From: Bifidobacterium asteroides
GTDB taxonomy: Bacteria > Actinomycetota > Actinomycetes > Actinomycetales > Bifidobacteriaceae
Reading direction: 5' to 3'
DNA: 64,000 nt
Assembly: GCF_009683175.1 (NCBI RefSeq)
Contig: NZ_WKKW01000001.1
Span: forward strand, 909,653 to 973,652
Both the position numbers and the translations under genes were made by a program. Position 1 is the stretch's first letter. The number at the start of each line of letters is the position of its first letter. This document shows, piece by piece, positions 55,915 to 64,000 of this stretch. The notes below the pieces were generated by a model. It had not been told where the DNA came from. It worked only from the letters and a program-made list of their open reading frames with translations, and did not search any database.

Positions 55915-56586
55915 TTACTGGGCGCTCGCCTCGGATTCGGTGGGCTCCTGACGGAAGATGACCTTGAAGATGGGGAAGAAGACCCAGAAGGAGATGGCCG
56001 AGTTGATGATCATGGTGACCAGATCAGCAATGGTGGTCCCCAGGCCGCCCCAGTTCAGGGTGTGCTGGAAGAAGCCGTAGATGGGGTCCTTGTACCAGCC
56101 CTGCAGCGCCGCCGCGATGATGGTGATGATCACATAGGCCACCAGGTACCAGAAGGCCGCCTTCCAGACCGAGGAGTTGGATTTGAAGGTGATGTTGCGC
56201 TGGAGGAAGAAGTTGATGACCTGGGCGATCAGCAGGGTGATCTCCACCGCGAGGAAGTAGGCCAAGCCGCCCCCGCCGCCGTGGCCGATTGATCCGGCCG
56301 CGTAGTCGAACAGGTAGTAGGGCTTGCCGCCGACGGTTCCCATGCGCCAGACTTGGAAGTTGGTGCCCACCAGGGAGGTGCCGTTGAAGATGGCCTTGAG
56401 CACGGGCATGAGCACCAGCTGCAGGACGGTGACCCCGTTGGACAGGATGAAGAAGACGATGAACTGGGCCAGAGTGGTGTGCCGGTCGCTGAACCGCCGC
56501 CACCAGCGGACAATCGCCCACTGTGAGGCCGTCGTCGCCTTCCCCTGGGCCGGCTGTTCGGCCTGCTGGCTGTGCTGATCACTCAT
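55915..56586 (-). CDS. GtrA-like polytopic membrane protein
   Basis: 223 residues with four hydrophobic segments: FIVFFILSNGVTVLQLVLMPVL, YFLAVEITLLIAQVINFFLQRNITF, AFWYLVAYVIITIIAAALQGW, and TMIINSAISFWVFFPIFKVIF. This matches the GtrA/DPMS-like group, proposed to flip or carry polyprenyl-linked sugars. The start at 56586 has AAAGGAG upstream and overlaps the GH3 stop by 8 bases, so it is translated from the GH3 mRNA. A role with the nearby GT2 in decorating the cell surface is possible. Confidence 0.83.
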   Translation of the reverse strand: MSDQHSQQAEQPAQGKATTASQWAIVRWWRRFSDRHTTLAQFIVFFILSNGVTVLQLVLMPVLKAIFNGTSLVGTNFQVWRMGTVGGKPYYLFDYAAGSIGHGGGGGLAYFLAVEITLLIAQVINFFLQRNITFKSNSSVWKAAFWYLVAYVIITIIAAALQGWYKDPIYGFFQHTLNWGGLGTTIADLVTMIINSAISFWVFFPIFKVIFRQEPTESEASAQ

Positions 56587-59008
56587 GATTGAGCTCCTTT
56601 CCGGTTCTGCGGTTGGCGGACATGTTTCTGAAGAATCCGGCGATGAATCCGCCCAGTCCCCGCCATAGGTGGCCATTGGGGATGCGCACGATGGCCTCGA
56701 CCATGGCCGTGTCAATCAGTCCGTTGGTCATCTTGGCCATGGCCCGGGGGGGCATGTTGAGCAGGAAGAGGGTGTTCAGGTCGGGGTTGCCGGTCTTGGT
56801 CTCGTGGCGGCTCTCGCTCTTTGCCAGGAAGTTGGCCACGAACCTGGCCAGGGCGCTTCTGGAGTCCTTCCAGGATGAGAGCGGATCGTTGACACCGAAG
56901 GTGCTGACGGCGCCCTGTCGGACCACCGGGTGGCCGAAGAGCTCTGTCACAGCGGCATCGTCGACCTCCTTGACCCGGCCGGTCAGGTAGGCACCCAGAG
57001 CAGGGTCGGGACTCTGCGGGTCGACGGTGCCCTGGACGGACAGACGTCCACTCAGCTCCATCTTGCGGGCGTCGGAACCGATCATGATGGTCCAGTCGCC
57101 GGACTCAACCTGCCAGGAATTGCTGGCCGTATCGAAGTGCCGGAAGGTCATCTGGTCGAAGTCGATACGGACCTGGGTTGACTGGCCGGCCTCCAGACTG
57201 ACCTTCTTGAAGCCCTTCAGTTCGCGGAGCGGCCTGAGAACGCCACCCTTGGGCGCCTGGACGTAGAGCTGGGGAACGGTGGCCCCCTGTCTGTCCGAAT
57301 CGTTGGTCAGGGTGAAGGTGGCTCCCTTGTCGTCCACGGACAGATTGGCGTAGGTGAAGTGTGCATAAGACAGGCCGTAGCCGAAGGGGAAGCGTTCCTC
57401 CACGTCGGCAGTCAGGTAGTAGCGGTAGCCGACGAAGGGGCCCTCCCGGTAGATGGATTCGTGTGCGGGGTCGGGGTACCAATCGGCGCTGGGGCAGTCG
57501 GCATAGGACTTGGGCCAGGTTTCCGCCAGGTGGCCGGAGGGGTTGACCCGGCCGGTCAGGATGTCCAGGGTGGCTGAGGCTCCAGCCTGCCCGGACAGCC
57601 CTATGTAGAGGACGGCATCGCACTGGTCAATCCAATCGGTGGTGACGGGGGAGCCCGCCACCAGGACGACCACCAGGGGCTTGTCTGTCGCGCCAAGGGC
57701 TTTTATCAGGTCGACCTGGTTGCTGGGAATGTCCATGTGGGAGCGATCCAGGCCCTCGGATTCGCTGCGTTCATCCAGGCCCACGCAGGCGACAATCACG
57801 TCTGCCTGCCCAGCCGCAGCCACGGCCTGGTCGATCAAAGACTGGTTCTTCTCGCCATGGCGTTCGTAACCCTGGCTGTAGGAGGCCAGCTCCAGGCCGT
57901 CGCCGTTGCCCTGCCTGAGCAGGTCCAGCATGCTCTCCTGCTTGGCTGCGTTGACCTTTGAGGACCCGGACCCCTGGAACCGTGGGGTTTCGGCCATATC
58001 CCCGACCAGGGCGACCCGGGTGCCGGCGGCCAGTGGCAGACGTCCCTCCCGATTGACCAGGAGGACAGCGGATCCCTCGGCGATGCTCCGTGCCACCTGA
58101 TGATGGTCCCGTATCTGGTCCGCGGTCAGGTTCCCATCAGGATCCATGCCAGAGTGGTAGGTCAGTTTGGCCAGCCGCGCCACCTCTTCGGCCCGTGCGT
58201 TCAGGTCGGCTTCGTCCAGGCGACCCTCCTGCACGGCCTTGGCAACCTGTCGCACGGAGTCATACCCTGCCTGGGGCATCTCCAGGGAGGAGCCATTGGC
58301 GGCTGCGGCGACCGCACTGTTGGAGCCACCCCAATCCGAGACCACCATTCCGTCGAAGCCCCACTCCTTGCGCAGGATGTCCTTGAGCAGGTGGGCATTC
58401 TCGTTGGCATAGGTGCCGTTGACCATGTTGTATGAGGTCATGATGGCCCAGGGATGGGCCTGGCGCACGGCGATCTCGAATCCGGTCAGATAGAGCTCGC
58501 GCATGGTGCGCTCGTCCACCACGGAATCGGATGCCTGGCGCCGCAGCTCCTGGTTGTTCATGGCGAAGTGTTTGGGGGTGGCGGCCACGCCCTGGGACTG
58601 GATGCCTTCGATCAGGCCTGCAGCCATACGACCGGCCACCTGGGGGTCTTCGGAATAGTATTCAAAGTTTCTGCCGCACAGTGGGTTGCGCTTGATGTTC
58701 ATGCCCGGACCCAGAACCATGTTGACGCCCAGGCTTCTGGCCTCGCTACCCAGCGCCTGGCCCATGGTCTTGGCCAGTTCCGGGTCCCATGAGCAGGCCA
58801 CGGTGCCCGCTGTGGGGAAGCAGGTGGCGGGCTTGGACTTGCCCATACCCAGGTTGTCCCCTGATCCGGTCTGGCGGCGCAGGCCGTGCGGGCCGTCGCT
58901 TAGGACCATGCTCGGGATGCCCGCCCTCTTCAAGGCACGGGTTGCCCAGGTGGATTTTCCGGAGAGCAGCGATGCCCGTTCCAGAACTGTCAGATCCTTG
59001 ACTTCCAT
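56579..59008 (-). CDS. GH3-family beta-glucosidase (conventional order)
   Basis: 809 residues, no signal peptide, so cytoplasmic. The TIM-barrel domain comes first: ATCFPTAGTVACSWD, the KHFAMNNQE motif, and the nucleophile region GFDGMVVSDWGGSN with Asp225. Then the alpha/beta sandwich (GSAVLLVNREGRLPL) with an acid/base region, and a C-terminal Fn3-like domain (FTYANLSVDDKGATF, then LRELKGFKKVSLEAGQS). It should release terminal beta-linked glucose or a related sugar from oligosaccharides that were imported. The divergent neighbour is a second GH3 of different architecture. Confidence 0.93.
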   Translation of the reverse strand: MEVKDLTVLERASLLSGKSTWATRALKRAGIPSMVLSDGPHGLRRQTGSGDNLGMGKSKPATCFPTAGTVACSWDPELAKTMGQALGSEARSLGVNMVLGPGMNIKRNPLCGRNFEYYSEDPQVAGRMAAGLIEGIQSQGVAATPKHFAMNNQELRRQASDSVVDERTMRELYLTGFEIAVRQAHPWAIMTSYNMVNGTYANENAHLLKDILRKEWGFDGMVVSDWGGSNSAVAAAANGSSLEMPQAGYDSVRQVAKAVQEGRLDEADLNARAEEVARLAKLTYHSGMDPDGNLTADQIRDHHQVARSIAEGSAVLLVNREGRLPLAAGTRVALVGDMAETPRFQGSGSSKVNAAKQESMLDLLRQGNGDGLELASYSQGYERHGEKNQSLIDQAVAAAGQADVIVACVGLDERSESEGLDRSHMDIPSNQVDLIKALGATDKPLVVVLVAGSPVTTDWIDQCDAVLYIGLSGQAGASATLDILTGRVNPSGHLAETWPKSYADCPSADWYPDPAHESIYREGPFVGYRYYLTADVEERFPFGYGLSYAHFTYANLSVDDKGATFTLTNDSDRQGATVPQLYVQAPKGGVLRPLRELKGFKKVSLEAGQSTQVRIDFDQMTFRHFDTASNSWQVESGDWTIMIGSDARKMELSGRLSVQGTVDPQSPDPALGAYLTGRVKEVDDAAVTELFGHPVVRQGAVSTFGVNDPLSSWKDSRSALARFVANFLAKSESRHETKTGNPDLNTLFLLNMPPRAMAKMTNGLIDTAMVEAIVRIPNGHLWRGLGGFIAGFFRNMSANRRTGKELNHE

Positions 59009-59430
59009 AGTGTTCCTTCTCCAAACAACTTCCGCCGGTACGCCGCAATTTCAATCTTGCTCTGTTTGGATATGAATATCGTCAGACGTATTCCGGTTGC
59101 GGCAACGATGATTTCGCATCAATTGTTTTGCCGCATTCCGCTGTTCATTATTCAGTGAAAACCAGTGGCGCCAAGGAAGAACTCCATAAATTGTCATTTT
59201 CCTGGCATAAATGGTTGAAAAGCTGAACGGCAATCATGAATATTCGCTGTGCTTTTTGCGGCGTAGACAAAGCAATTCCGACAATTTAAGTGGGAGAAAG
59301 AACAATTCAGTCATTTTATGGACCATCGGATTCTGTAGTTTTTTATCATTCATTTGAATTGGCGATCGGAATACCCGGTTCTCGGAGGTGATGCAGGGAT
59401 TACCGCGTCAATGCCAGAGAAAGGAATTCA
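59009..59430. other. Divergent intergenic region between two GH3 genes
   Basis: 422 bases, AT-richer than the genes. Both GH3 promoters should lie here. Small symmetric elements are seen: GATAT-GA-ATATC (59069-59080) and GTTGC-G-GCAAC near 59093-59103, possible LacI-type half sites. Neither is repeated, so no operator is claimed. AGAAAGGA before 59431 is a ribosome site. Confidence 0.45.
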
Positions 59431-62400
59431 ATGAAGAAGGCAAGAATAGTGAGGATAATCAAAACGATTGTCTCCATTATATTCGCTGTGGCACTCATTG
59501 TTGGTTTAATGCTTGCAAACCCCCAGCTAAAAACCAACAAGATTCTGTCAAACATTATGAACTACAACAGGCAGAGTATCGATAATTCCCAAATCAAGGA
59601 TAAAAATCTCGACCTGAATTATTACAAAGCCGATTACAATGTCGATACCATCAAAGCTGCCGAAAACAGGCTGGCTTCGAATATCGCTGAACAAGGTACA
59701 ATTCTGCTGAAAAATCAGGACGAGGCCCTGCCCCTCAAGTCAGGTGCCCATTTGAGTCTTTTCAGCGCCAATAGTGTGAAGGCAGACGGTGCCAACATGC
59801 TGACTAAGTCTAAGGGTGTTACTGCCAAAGATGTACTTGAGCAGGAAGGGTTCAGGGTCAATGACAAACTTTGGCAGTTTTATAGCAAAGGTGCAGGCAA
59901 GAAATACGGATTGGCTGCGGGATCCGTCAACTTTGGCGATGGTGAAGACTTCCGCATCAACGAGGCTTCTATTGATGTCCTCAAGCGTGAGCCTGGATTG
60001 CTGGATTCAGTTAAGGGCACAGTTCCGGTCTATTTACTGAGCCGTGTAGCCGGCGAAGGCCGTGATATGCCTCGCTCGATGTATAACCATGCAAGCTCGG
60101 ACCAGGACAAGCGAAAGACGTATCTAGAGCCAGATTCCAACGAGCTTTCTGTTCTAAACTATCTGAACCAGAATTTTGACAATGTCGTCCTAGTCATCAA
60201 GTCCAATGCAGCCCTAGACCTAGGCTGGCTGGATCAGTTCCCTCACATCAGATCGGTAGTCTACTCAGAGAACATCACCCGCCAACTGGCAGGCGTTCTT
60301 TCTGGCCGACTGAATCCATCAGGCAGAACGGTCGACACTTTCGCACGGCATGCGCTCGACTCCCCTGCTGCGCACAATTTCGGAGATTACCAGTATTACA
60401 ACAAGCAGGGCAAGCCTACGAAGTACAACTATCTGACCTATGCGGAAGGCATTTACGTTGGCTACCGCTACTATGAAACACGTTATGAGGACAAGGTCCT
60501 CGGTCAAGGGAATGCCGGTGACTTCGACCATGCTCGCGAAGTCATCTATCCCTTTGGTTACGGTCTGAGCTACACCACCTTTGACTGGCGAGACTTTCAC
60601 ATCAACCAGGAGGGTGATCGGTTCGTGGCTTCTCTGGTGGTCGAGAATACCGGTAATCGTCCAGGACGTGACGTGGTAGAACTTTATGCACAGAGTCCCT
60701 ATACCGAATATGACAAAGCCAACGGCGTGGAAAAGTCTGCAGTCGACCTTGTCGGATATGCAAAGACCCCGCAGCTGCAGCCTGGAGCCCATACAAGCGT
60801 TAAGGTCACTTTCGACCGAAGCCAACTTAAAGCTTATGATGCTAAAACGGCGAAGACTTTTATATTTGACGCAGGCGAATACCGCTTCACTGCGGCCCAT
60901 GATGCTCATGATGCAGTTAACAACATCCTGGCCCAGAAAGGCCGCACCATTAATAATGGCATGACAGCTCCCGGCAATCCTTCGCTAGTTGCCTCGTATA
61001 CTCCGACCAACGCTCAGGTGGATGTCACGACCTTCTCCAAAGATGCCAAGACGGGTAAAAAAATCACGAATCTATTCGATTTTGCCCGGGCTGACACCAC
61101 TTATCTGAGCCGTGCCGATTGGACAGGAACTTTCCCTAAGCATGATGGCGTTCCGTCCGACCAGATCAGCACTTGGGGCGGTGAGATTAACGGTGAGAAA
61201 GACGGTCATCCCAAGGCTTACACGTGGAAGAAGACCGCTGATGATAGTTTGATCGCCAAGCTAGATGGTCATGACTCAGGCACACCAGTTGCACGACGGT
61301 CCATACACACCCGTCCGGTTTTCGGCAAGGACAACAAGCGCAGTCTGATTGAGATGCGCGGCCTTCCATATGAGAGCAAGGAGTGGGATTCCTTGCTTGA
61401 TCAGATGACTGAGGATGACTATTGGAAAGTCACTATTGACGCTGGCTACGGTTTGGACTTCATTAAGTCAGTCGGAAAGCCTTATACCATGGATGCTGAT
61501 GCCGCCAACGGCTTATTCTATGGCGGGACCGGCAAGACCTTCCCCAATGTAATGATGCTGGCCCAGTCCTTCAATCATGATTTGGCTGAGCAGTTCGGCA
61601 AAATGATCGGCAACGAGGCCCTGCTGGGTGGTGCCAGTGGATGGTATGCCCCATCAATGGACATCCACCGTACACCTTTCAGCGGCCGTAACGGCGAGTA
61701 CTATTCAGAGGATCCATTCCTGTCAGGTAGTACCGCTTCAGCGGAAGTTAGCGGAGCCGCATCCAAGGGCGTCTACTCCTATATCAAGCACTTTGCGCTC
61801 AATGATCAGGAGGATCATCGCGGGGACCGGCCAGGCAACTTCAGCGTGGCCACTTGGGCCAACGAGCAGTCCATCCGGCAGATTTACCTGTCGCCATTCG
61901 AAGCCTGCATCAAAGCACCGGAACTCCCCATGAAGTATATGAAAAAACTGCCTGATGGTTCATATAAGCCGGCTGTTGCCAAAGTTCCCGCGGCTATGGG
62001 GGTCATGAGCTCCTTTAACCGCATCGGAGCAACCTGGACCGGTGGATCCTACCAGTTGATGACCAAGCTTCTGCGTCAAGAGTGGGGCTTCAACGGATTG
62101 GTTATCACGGACAATGCCAACACCGGTGTGTTTATGAGTCCTTATCAGATGATTGAGGCCGGTGCGGATGCAAAGCTACTGAATGTGGATAAGGATCCGA
62201 CTGGTGAGAAGTTGGACTTCAAGGATCCTGCCACCTACCAGTACGCGCGCCAGGCAGCTCACCACATGCTCTATGCCGTGGCCAACTCCAAAGCCATGAA
62301 TGGGGCTATGCCAGGAAGTCGATTCCGCTACTTCAACGTCATGAACGTGGTCCGGTACAGCCTTAATGTAGCTGTCGCAGTCATTATCCTGCTGTTGGCC

Positions 62401-62508
62401 TGGTTCACTTTCCGCAGGCACAGCAAAACAGTGATTGCCCGCAAAGAGGCCAAACGGACTGCCAGGATGCAGAAGCGCCAGGCACAGAAGTCAGACAAAG
62501 CCATCTGA
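59431..62508 (+). CDS. Circularly permuted GH3 glycosidase with membrane segments at both ends
   Basis: 1025 residues with GH3 domains in reversed order. Residues 8-30 form a signal/membrane anchor (VRIIKTIVSIIFAVALIVGLMLA). Residues 70-400 resemble the GH3 sandwich domain (EQGTILLKNQDEALPLKSGA, SGRLNPSGRTVDTFARH, IYPFGYGLSYTTFDW), then a Fn3-like part (VVENTGNRPGRDVVELYAQSP). After about residue 590 comes the TIM-barrel: APSMDIHRTPFSGRNGEYYSEDP, YIKHFALNDQEDH, and the nucleophile region WGFNGLVITDNANTG with Asp894. A membrane helix lies near the end (YSLNVAVAVIILLLAWFTF) followed by a basic tail. It probably acts outside the cell on beta-linked glycans. The SDW motif of standard GH3 reads TDN. 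Confidence 0.85.
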   Translation: MKKARIVRIIKTIVSIIFAVALIVGLMLANPQLKTNKILSNIMNYNRQSIDNSQIKDKNLDLNYYKADYNVDTIKAAENRLASNIAEQGTILLKNQDEALPLKSGAHLSLFSANSVKADGANMLTKSKGVTAKDVLEQEGFRVNDKLWQFYSKGAGKKYGLAAGSVNFGDGEDFRINEASIDVLKREPGLLDSVKGTVPVYLLSRVAGEGRDMPRSMYNHASSDQDKRKTYLEPDSNELSVLNYLNQNFDNVVLVIKSNAALDLGWLDQFPHIRSVVYSENITRQLAGVLSGRLNPSGRTVDTFARHALDSPAAHNFGDYQYYNKQGKPTKYNYLTYAEGIYVGYRYYETRYEDKVLGQGNAGDFDHAREVIYPFGYGLSYTTFDWRDFHINQEGDRFVASLVVENTGNRPGRDVVELYAQSPYTEYDKANGVEKSAVDLVGYAKTPQLQPGAHTSVKVTFDRSQLKAYDAKTAKTFIFDAGEYRFTAAHDAHDAVNNILAQKGRTINNGMTAPGNPSLVASYTPTNAQVDVTTFSKDAKTGKKITNLFDFARADTTYLSRADWTGTFPKHDGVPSDQISTWGGEINGEKDGHPKAYTWKKTADDSLIAKLDGHDSGTPVARRSIHTRPVFGKDNKRSLIEMRGLPYESKEWDSLLDQMTEDDYWKVTIDAGYGLDFIKSVGKPYTMDADAANGLFYGGTGKTFPNVMMLAQSFNHDLAEQFGKMIGNEALLGGASGWYAPSMDIHRTPFSGRNGEYYSEDPFLSGSTASAEVSGAASKGVYSYIKHFALNDQEDHRGDRPGNFSVATWANEQSIRQIYLSPFEACIKAPELPMKYMKKLPDGSYKPAVAKVPAAMGVMSSFNRIGATWTGGSYQLMTKLLRQEWGFNGLVITDNANTGVFMSPYQMIEAGADAKLLNVDKDPTGEKLDFKDPATYQYARQAAHHMLYAVANSKAMNGAMPGSRFRYFNVMNVVRYSLNVAVAVIILLLAWFTFRRHSKTVIARKEAKRTARMQKRQAQKSDKAI

Positions 62509-62533
62509 CCGGGTACGGCTGGGCATTCAGAGT

Positions 62534-62568
62534 CTAGGCACTAATGCCTAGCCGTTTCCTTAAACGGC
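62534..62568 (+). terminator. Two adjacent stem-loops after the permuted GH3 gene
   Basis: CTAGGCA/TGCCTAG (62534-62551) is followed at once by GCCGTTT/AAACGGC (62551-62568). There is no T tract; tandem stems like these can nevertheless end transcripts. Confidence 0.4.
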
Positions 62569-62670
62569 CATATCGCGCGGAGTGTCATCGCCGCTCTGTT
62601 CCTCGGTTATCTGCCCTCGAATCGAATTTCATGCGCTGTGCATGACAAGCGGCCATGGCGTCGGTAGGCT

Positions 62671-63624
62671 ATGAGCAGTGGGGATGAGAATAATCAGATG
62701 TCATCCCGTTCAGAAGGGTCGTCAAAGGTGTCCACACATTCTCGGCTCTACGCCGTGCATATCAACGGTGCCCGCATGATCTTCTCCATGAACCCAGCAT
62801 CGCCGGGTGCTCCCATAGTGCTCTATCTGCATGGGGGTCCAGGCGATGCCTGCATTCCGCTGACCATGCGCTACAACGCGGCCTTGGAGCGCGATTTCCG
62901 CTTCATCAACCTGGACCAGCGGGGCAGCGGGCTGTCCTACCATCCCTTTGCCCCTGGCGAGGTGGTGACCATCGATTCGATGGTCGAAGATGTTCACCAG
63001 TTCGTGCTAAAACTGCTTCGAGCCTACGGGCAGGATTCCCTGATTCTTATCGGTCATTCCTGGGGCAGCGTCCTAGGTTTGGAGATGGTGAAGCGCTATC
63101 CGTCGCTTGTCCGCTGCTACATCGGCCTTGGACAGGTTGTCAGCATGCGCGCCGCCCTTCAGCTAAGACGACATTGGGCGCAAAAGAATCTGGGTCCTCG
63201 GCTTGCTTCGATCGTCAGCAGGGAGAGTGGCACTGCTGATATGGTGCTGCTGATCAATGAGCTGCTGTCTCGTGGCGGGGTTGCCATGCTGTTCAGATCC
63301 TGGAAACGGATCATGACCTATCTACGCTCGCCCTACTACAACTGGTCGCGTCTGCTCAACCATGCCAAAGGGGTGGCTCAATCCCGCGCTCGCTTGAATG
63401 CAGAGCTGGAGCAGGTCGATTTCAGCGGGCAGACTTCTTTTGGGGCGCCGGTATATTTCATCAGCGGCAGGTACGACCGTCATCTGCCAGGTATCCTGGT
63501 TGAGCGGTTTGCAGATAGGTTGAAGAGCCCACATCGGTTCATCCGCTTTGATTGTTCTGGACACTGTCCGCAGTGGGATGAGCCAGAACGGTTCGCGGCG
63601 ACGGTTAAATCCCTCTGCCTGTAG
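62671..63624 (+). CDS. Alpha/beta hydrolase (proline iminopeptidase-like)
   Basis: 317 residues: oxyanion motif IVLYLHGGPGDACIP, INLDQRGSGLS, the nucleophile elbow GHSWGS with Ser130, Asp in FISGRYDRHLPG and His in FDCSGHCPQWDEP, so the triad is complete. HGGPG and DQRGSG are characteristic of prolyl iminopeptidases, but many such proteins are esterases of unknown substrate. A TAGGCT box lies directly before ATG 62671, which would put transcription start inside the annotated N-terminus; ATG 62698, preceded by GGGGATGAG, may be the true start. Confidence 0.85.
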   Translation: MSSGDENNQMSSRSEGSSKVSTHSRLYAVHINGARMIFSMNPASPGAPIVLYLHGGPGDACIPLTMRYNAALERDFRFINLDQRGSGLSYHPFAPGEVVTIDSMVEDVHQFVLKLLRAYGQDSLILIGHSWGSVLGLEMVKRYPSLVRCYIGLGQVVSMRAALQLRRHWAQKNLGPRLASIVSRESGTADMVLLINELLSRGGVAMLFRSWKRIMTYLRSPYYNWSRLLNHAKGVAQSRARLNAELEQVDFSGQTSFGAPVYFISGRYDRHLPGILVERFADRLKSPHRFIRFDCSGHCPQWDEPERFAATVKSLCL

Positions 63625-64000
63625 CGCTCTATTGATAAGCAAAGGCTGCCTTGCCGCTCGGGCCCATTCGCTTGGTGTAAATACATGCTGCACACGACGA
63701 AATCTACTAATATGAGTCATTGAAGATATTGGTTTGAGCCTCGCTGAAGAGTGCGCGGGGTTCCTGGATTGACGAAGGTCGATGAAACGGGGACTATGTC
63801 GATGAAAATCGACACGCCGTAGAATCCCCGGAATCATTGGGTTCCTTCGATATTCTTCTATGCCGATTTGCGGGATAACCCAACTTCGTGTAAGTTTACA
63901 TCTTGCTGCCCGGCAGTGATGAGAACTCTTCGGAGGGCTTGGAGCTGTTGGTGTGGTGGTGGTTTGAGAACTCAAGAGCGTGTTTGTGCTACTTATAGCT
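63625..64000. other. 3' end of window, no gene supported
   Basis: 376 bases. A minus-strand open frame overlapping the hydrolase gene has no family features. GTCGATGAAA occurs twice near 63778-63808. The region probably contains upstream signals of a gene beyond the window. Confidence 0.4.

Noticed and set aside
63322..63975. Minus-strand frame of 217 codons at the window end
   Set aside because: Overlaps the alpha/beta hydrolase gene antisense; composition and lack of motifs suggest a shadow.

Overview
The window is a chromosomal segment around the replication origin of a high-GC actinobacterium, most probably a Bifidobacterium. Evidence: the order rpmH-dnaA-oriC-dnaN-recF-DUF721-gyrB-gyrA on one side and rnpA-yidD-yidC-khpB-rsmG-parA-parB on the other, a MurJ carrying a C-terminal pseudokinase, the actinobacterial families DUF6049, DUF4032, DUF3566 and LytR_C, a G5/DUF348 cell-wall protein, and a sugar-oriented accessory content (GPH permease, LacI, MsmK-type ATPase, two GH3 enzymes). 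The species cannot be named from sequence alone.

Layout. 0-3 kb: end of a fibronectin-III protein, a GPH-type sugar permease and a LacI regulator with overlapping reading frames. 3-12 kb: carboxymuconolactone-decarboxylase/cupin fusion, RlmB, a kinase-like DUF4032 protein, an orphan sugar-ABC ATPase, a second CMD protein, a membrane Ser/Thr kinase, a DsbA-like protein and tRNA-Thr(TGT). 11.9-12.1 kb: a structured non-coding RNA candidate resembling the actinobacterial 6C RNA. 12-27.6 kb: G5 cell-wall lytic protein, rsmA-ispE, LytR_C protein, cca, Nudix-DUF6049-murJ, an aminotransferase and ddl. 27.6-36.4 kb: a visibly AT-rich island with much non-coding DNA, six parS sites, trxB, parB, parA, rsmG and a small membrane protein. 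36.4-50.4 kb: the classical origin block, with oriC between dnaA and dnaN. 50-64 kb: accessory membrane proteins, a LytTR/GHKL two-component system, GT2 and GtrA proteins, two GH3 enzymes (one circularly permuted and membrane anchored) and an alpha/beta hydrolase.

How the genes work together. DnaA, DnaN, RecF, GyrA/B and the DnaA-box regions start and sustain replication. ParA/ParB and the parS sites segregate the origin. RnpA, L34, YidD, YidC and KhpB form the usual ribosome/membrane-insertion cluster. MurJ, Ddl, the G5 protein and probably the LytR_C protein serve the cell wall. The sugar genes at both ends fit a saccharolytic lifestyle.

Most notable signals: (i) a recurrent leaderless-promoter signature, a TAnnnT box followed by exactly 6 nt and then ATG, at six genes plus a degenerate seventh; (ii) the 6C-like RNA; (iii) parS sites embedded in parB, so that ParB itself carries the peptide VSRET twice; (iv) large low-complexity insertions in both ParB and RsmG, confined to the AT-rich island; (v) the permuted GH3 enzyme with a membrane segment at each end.
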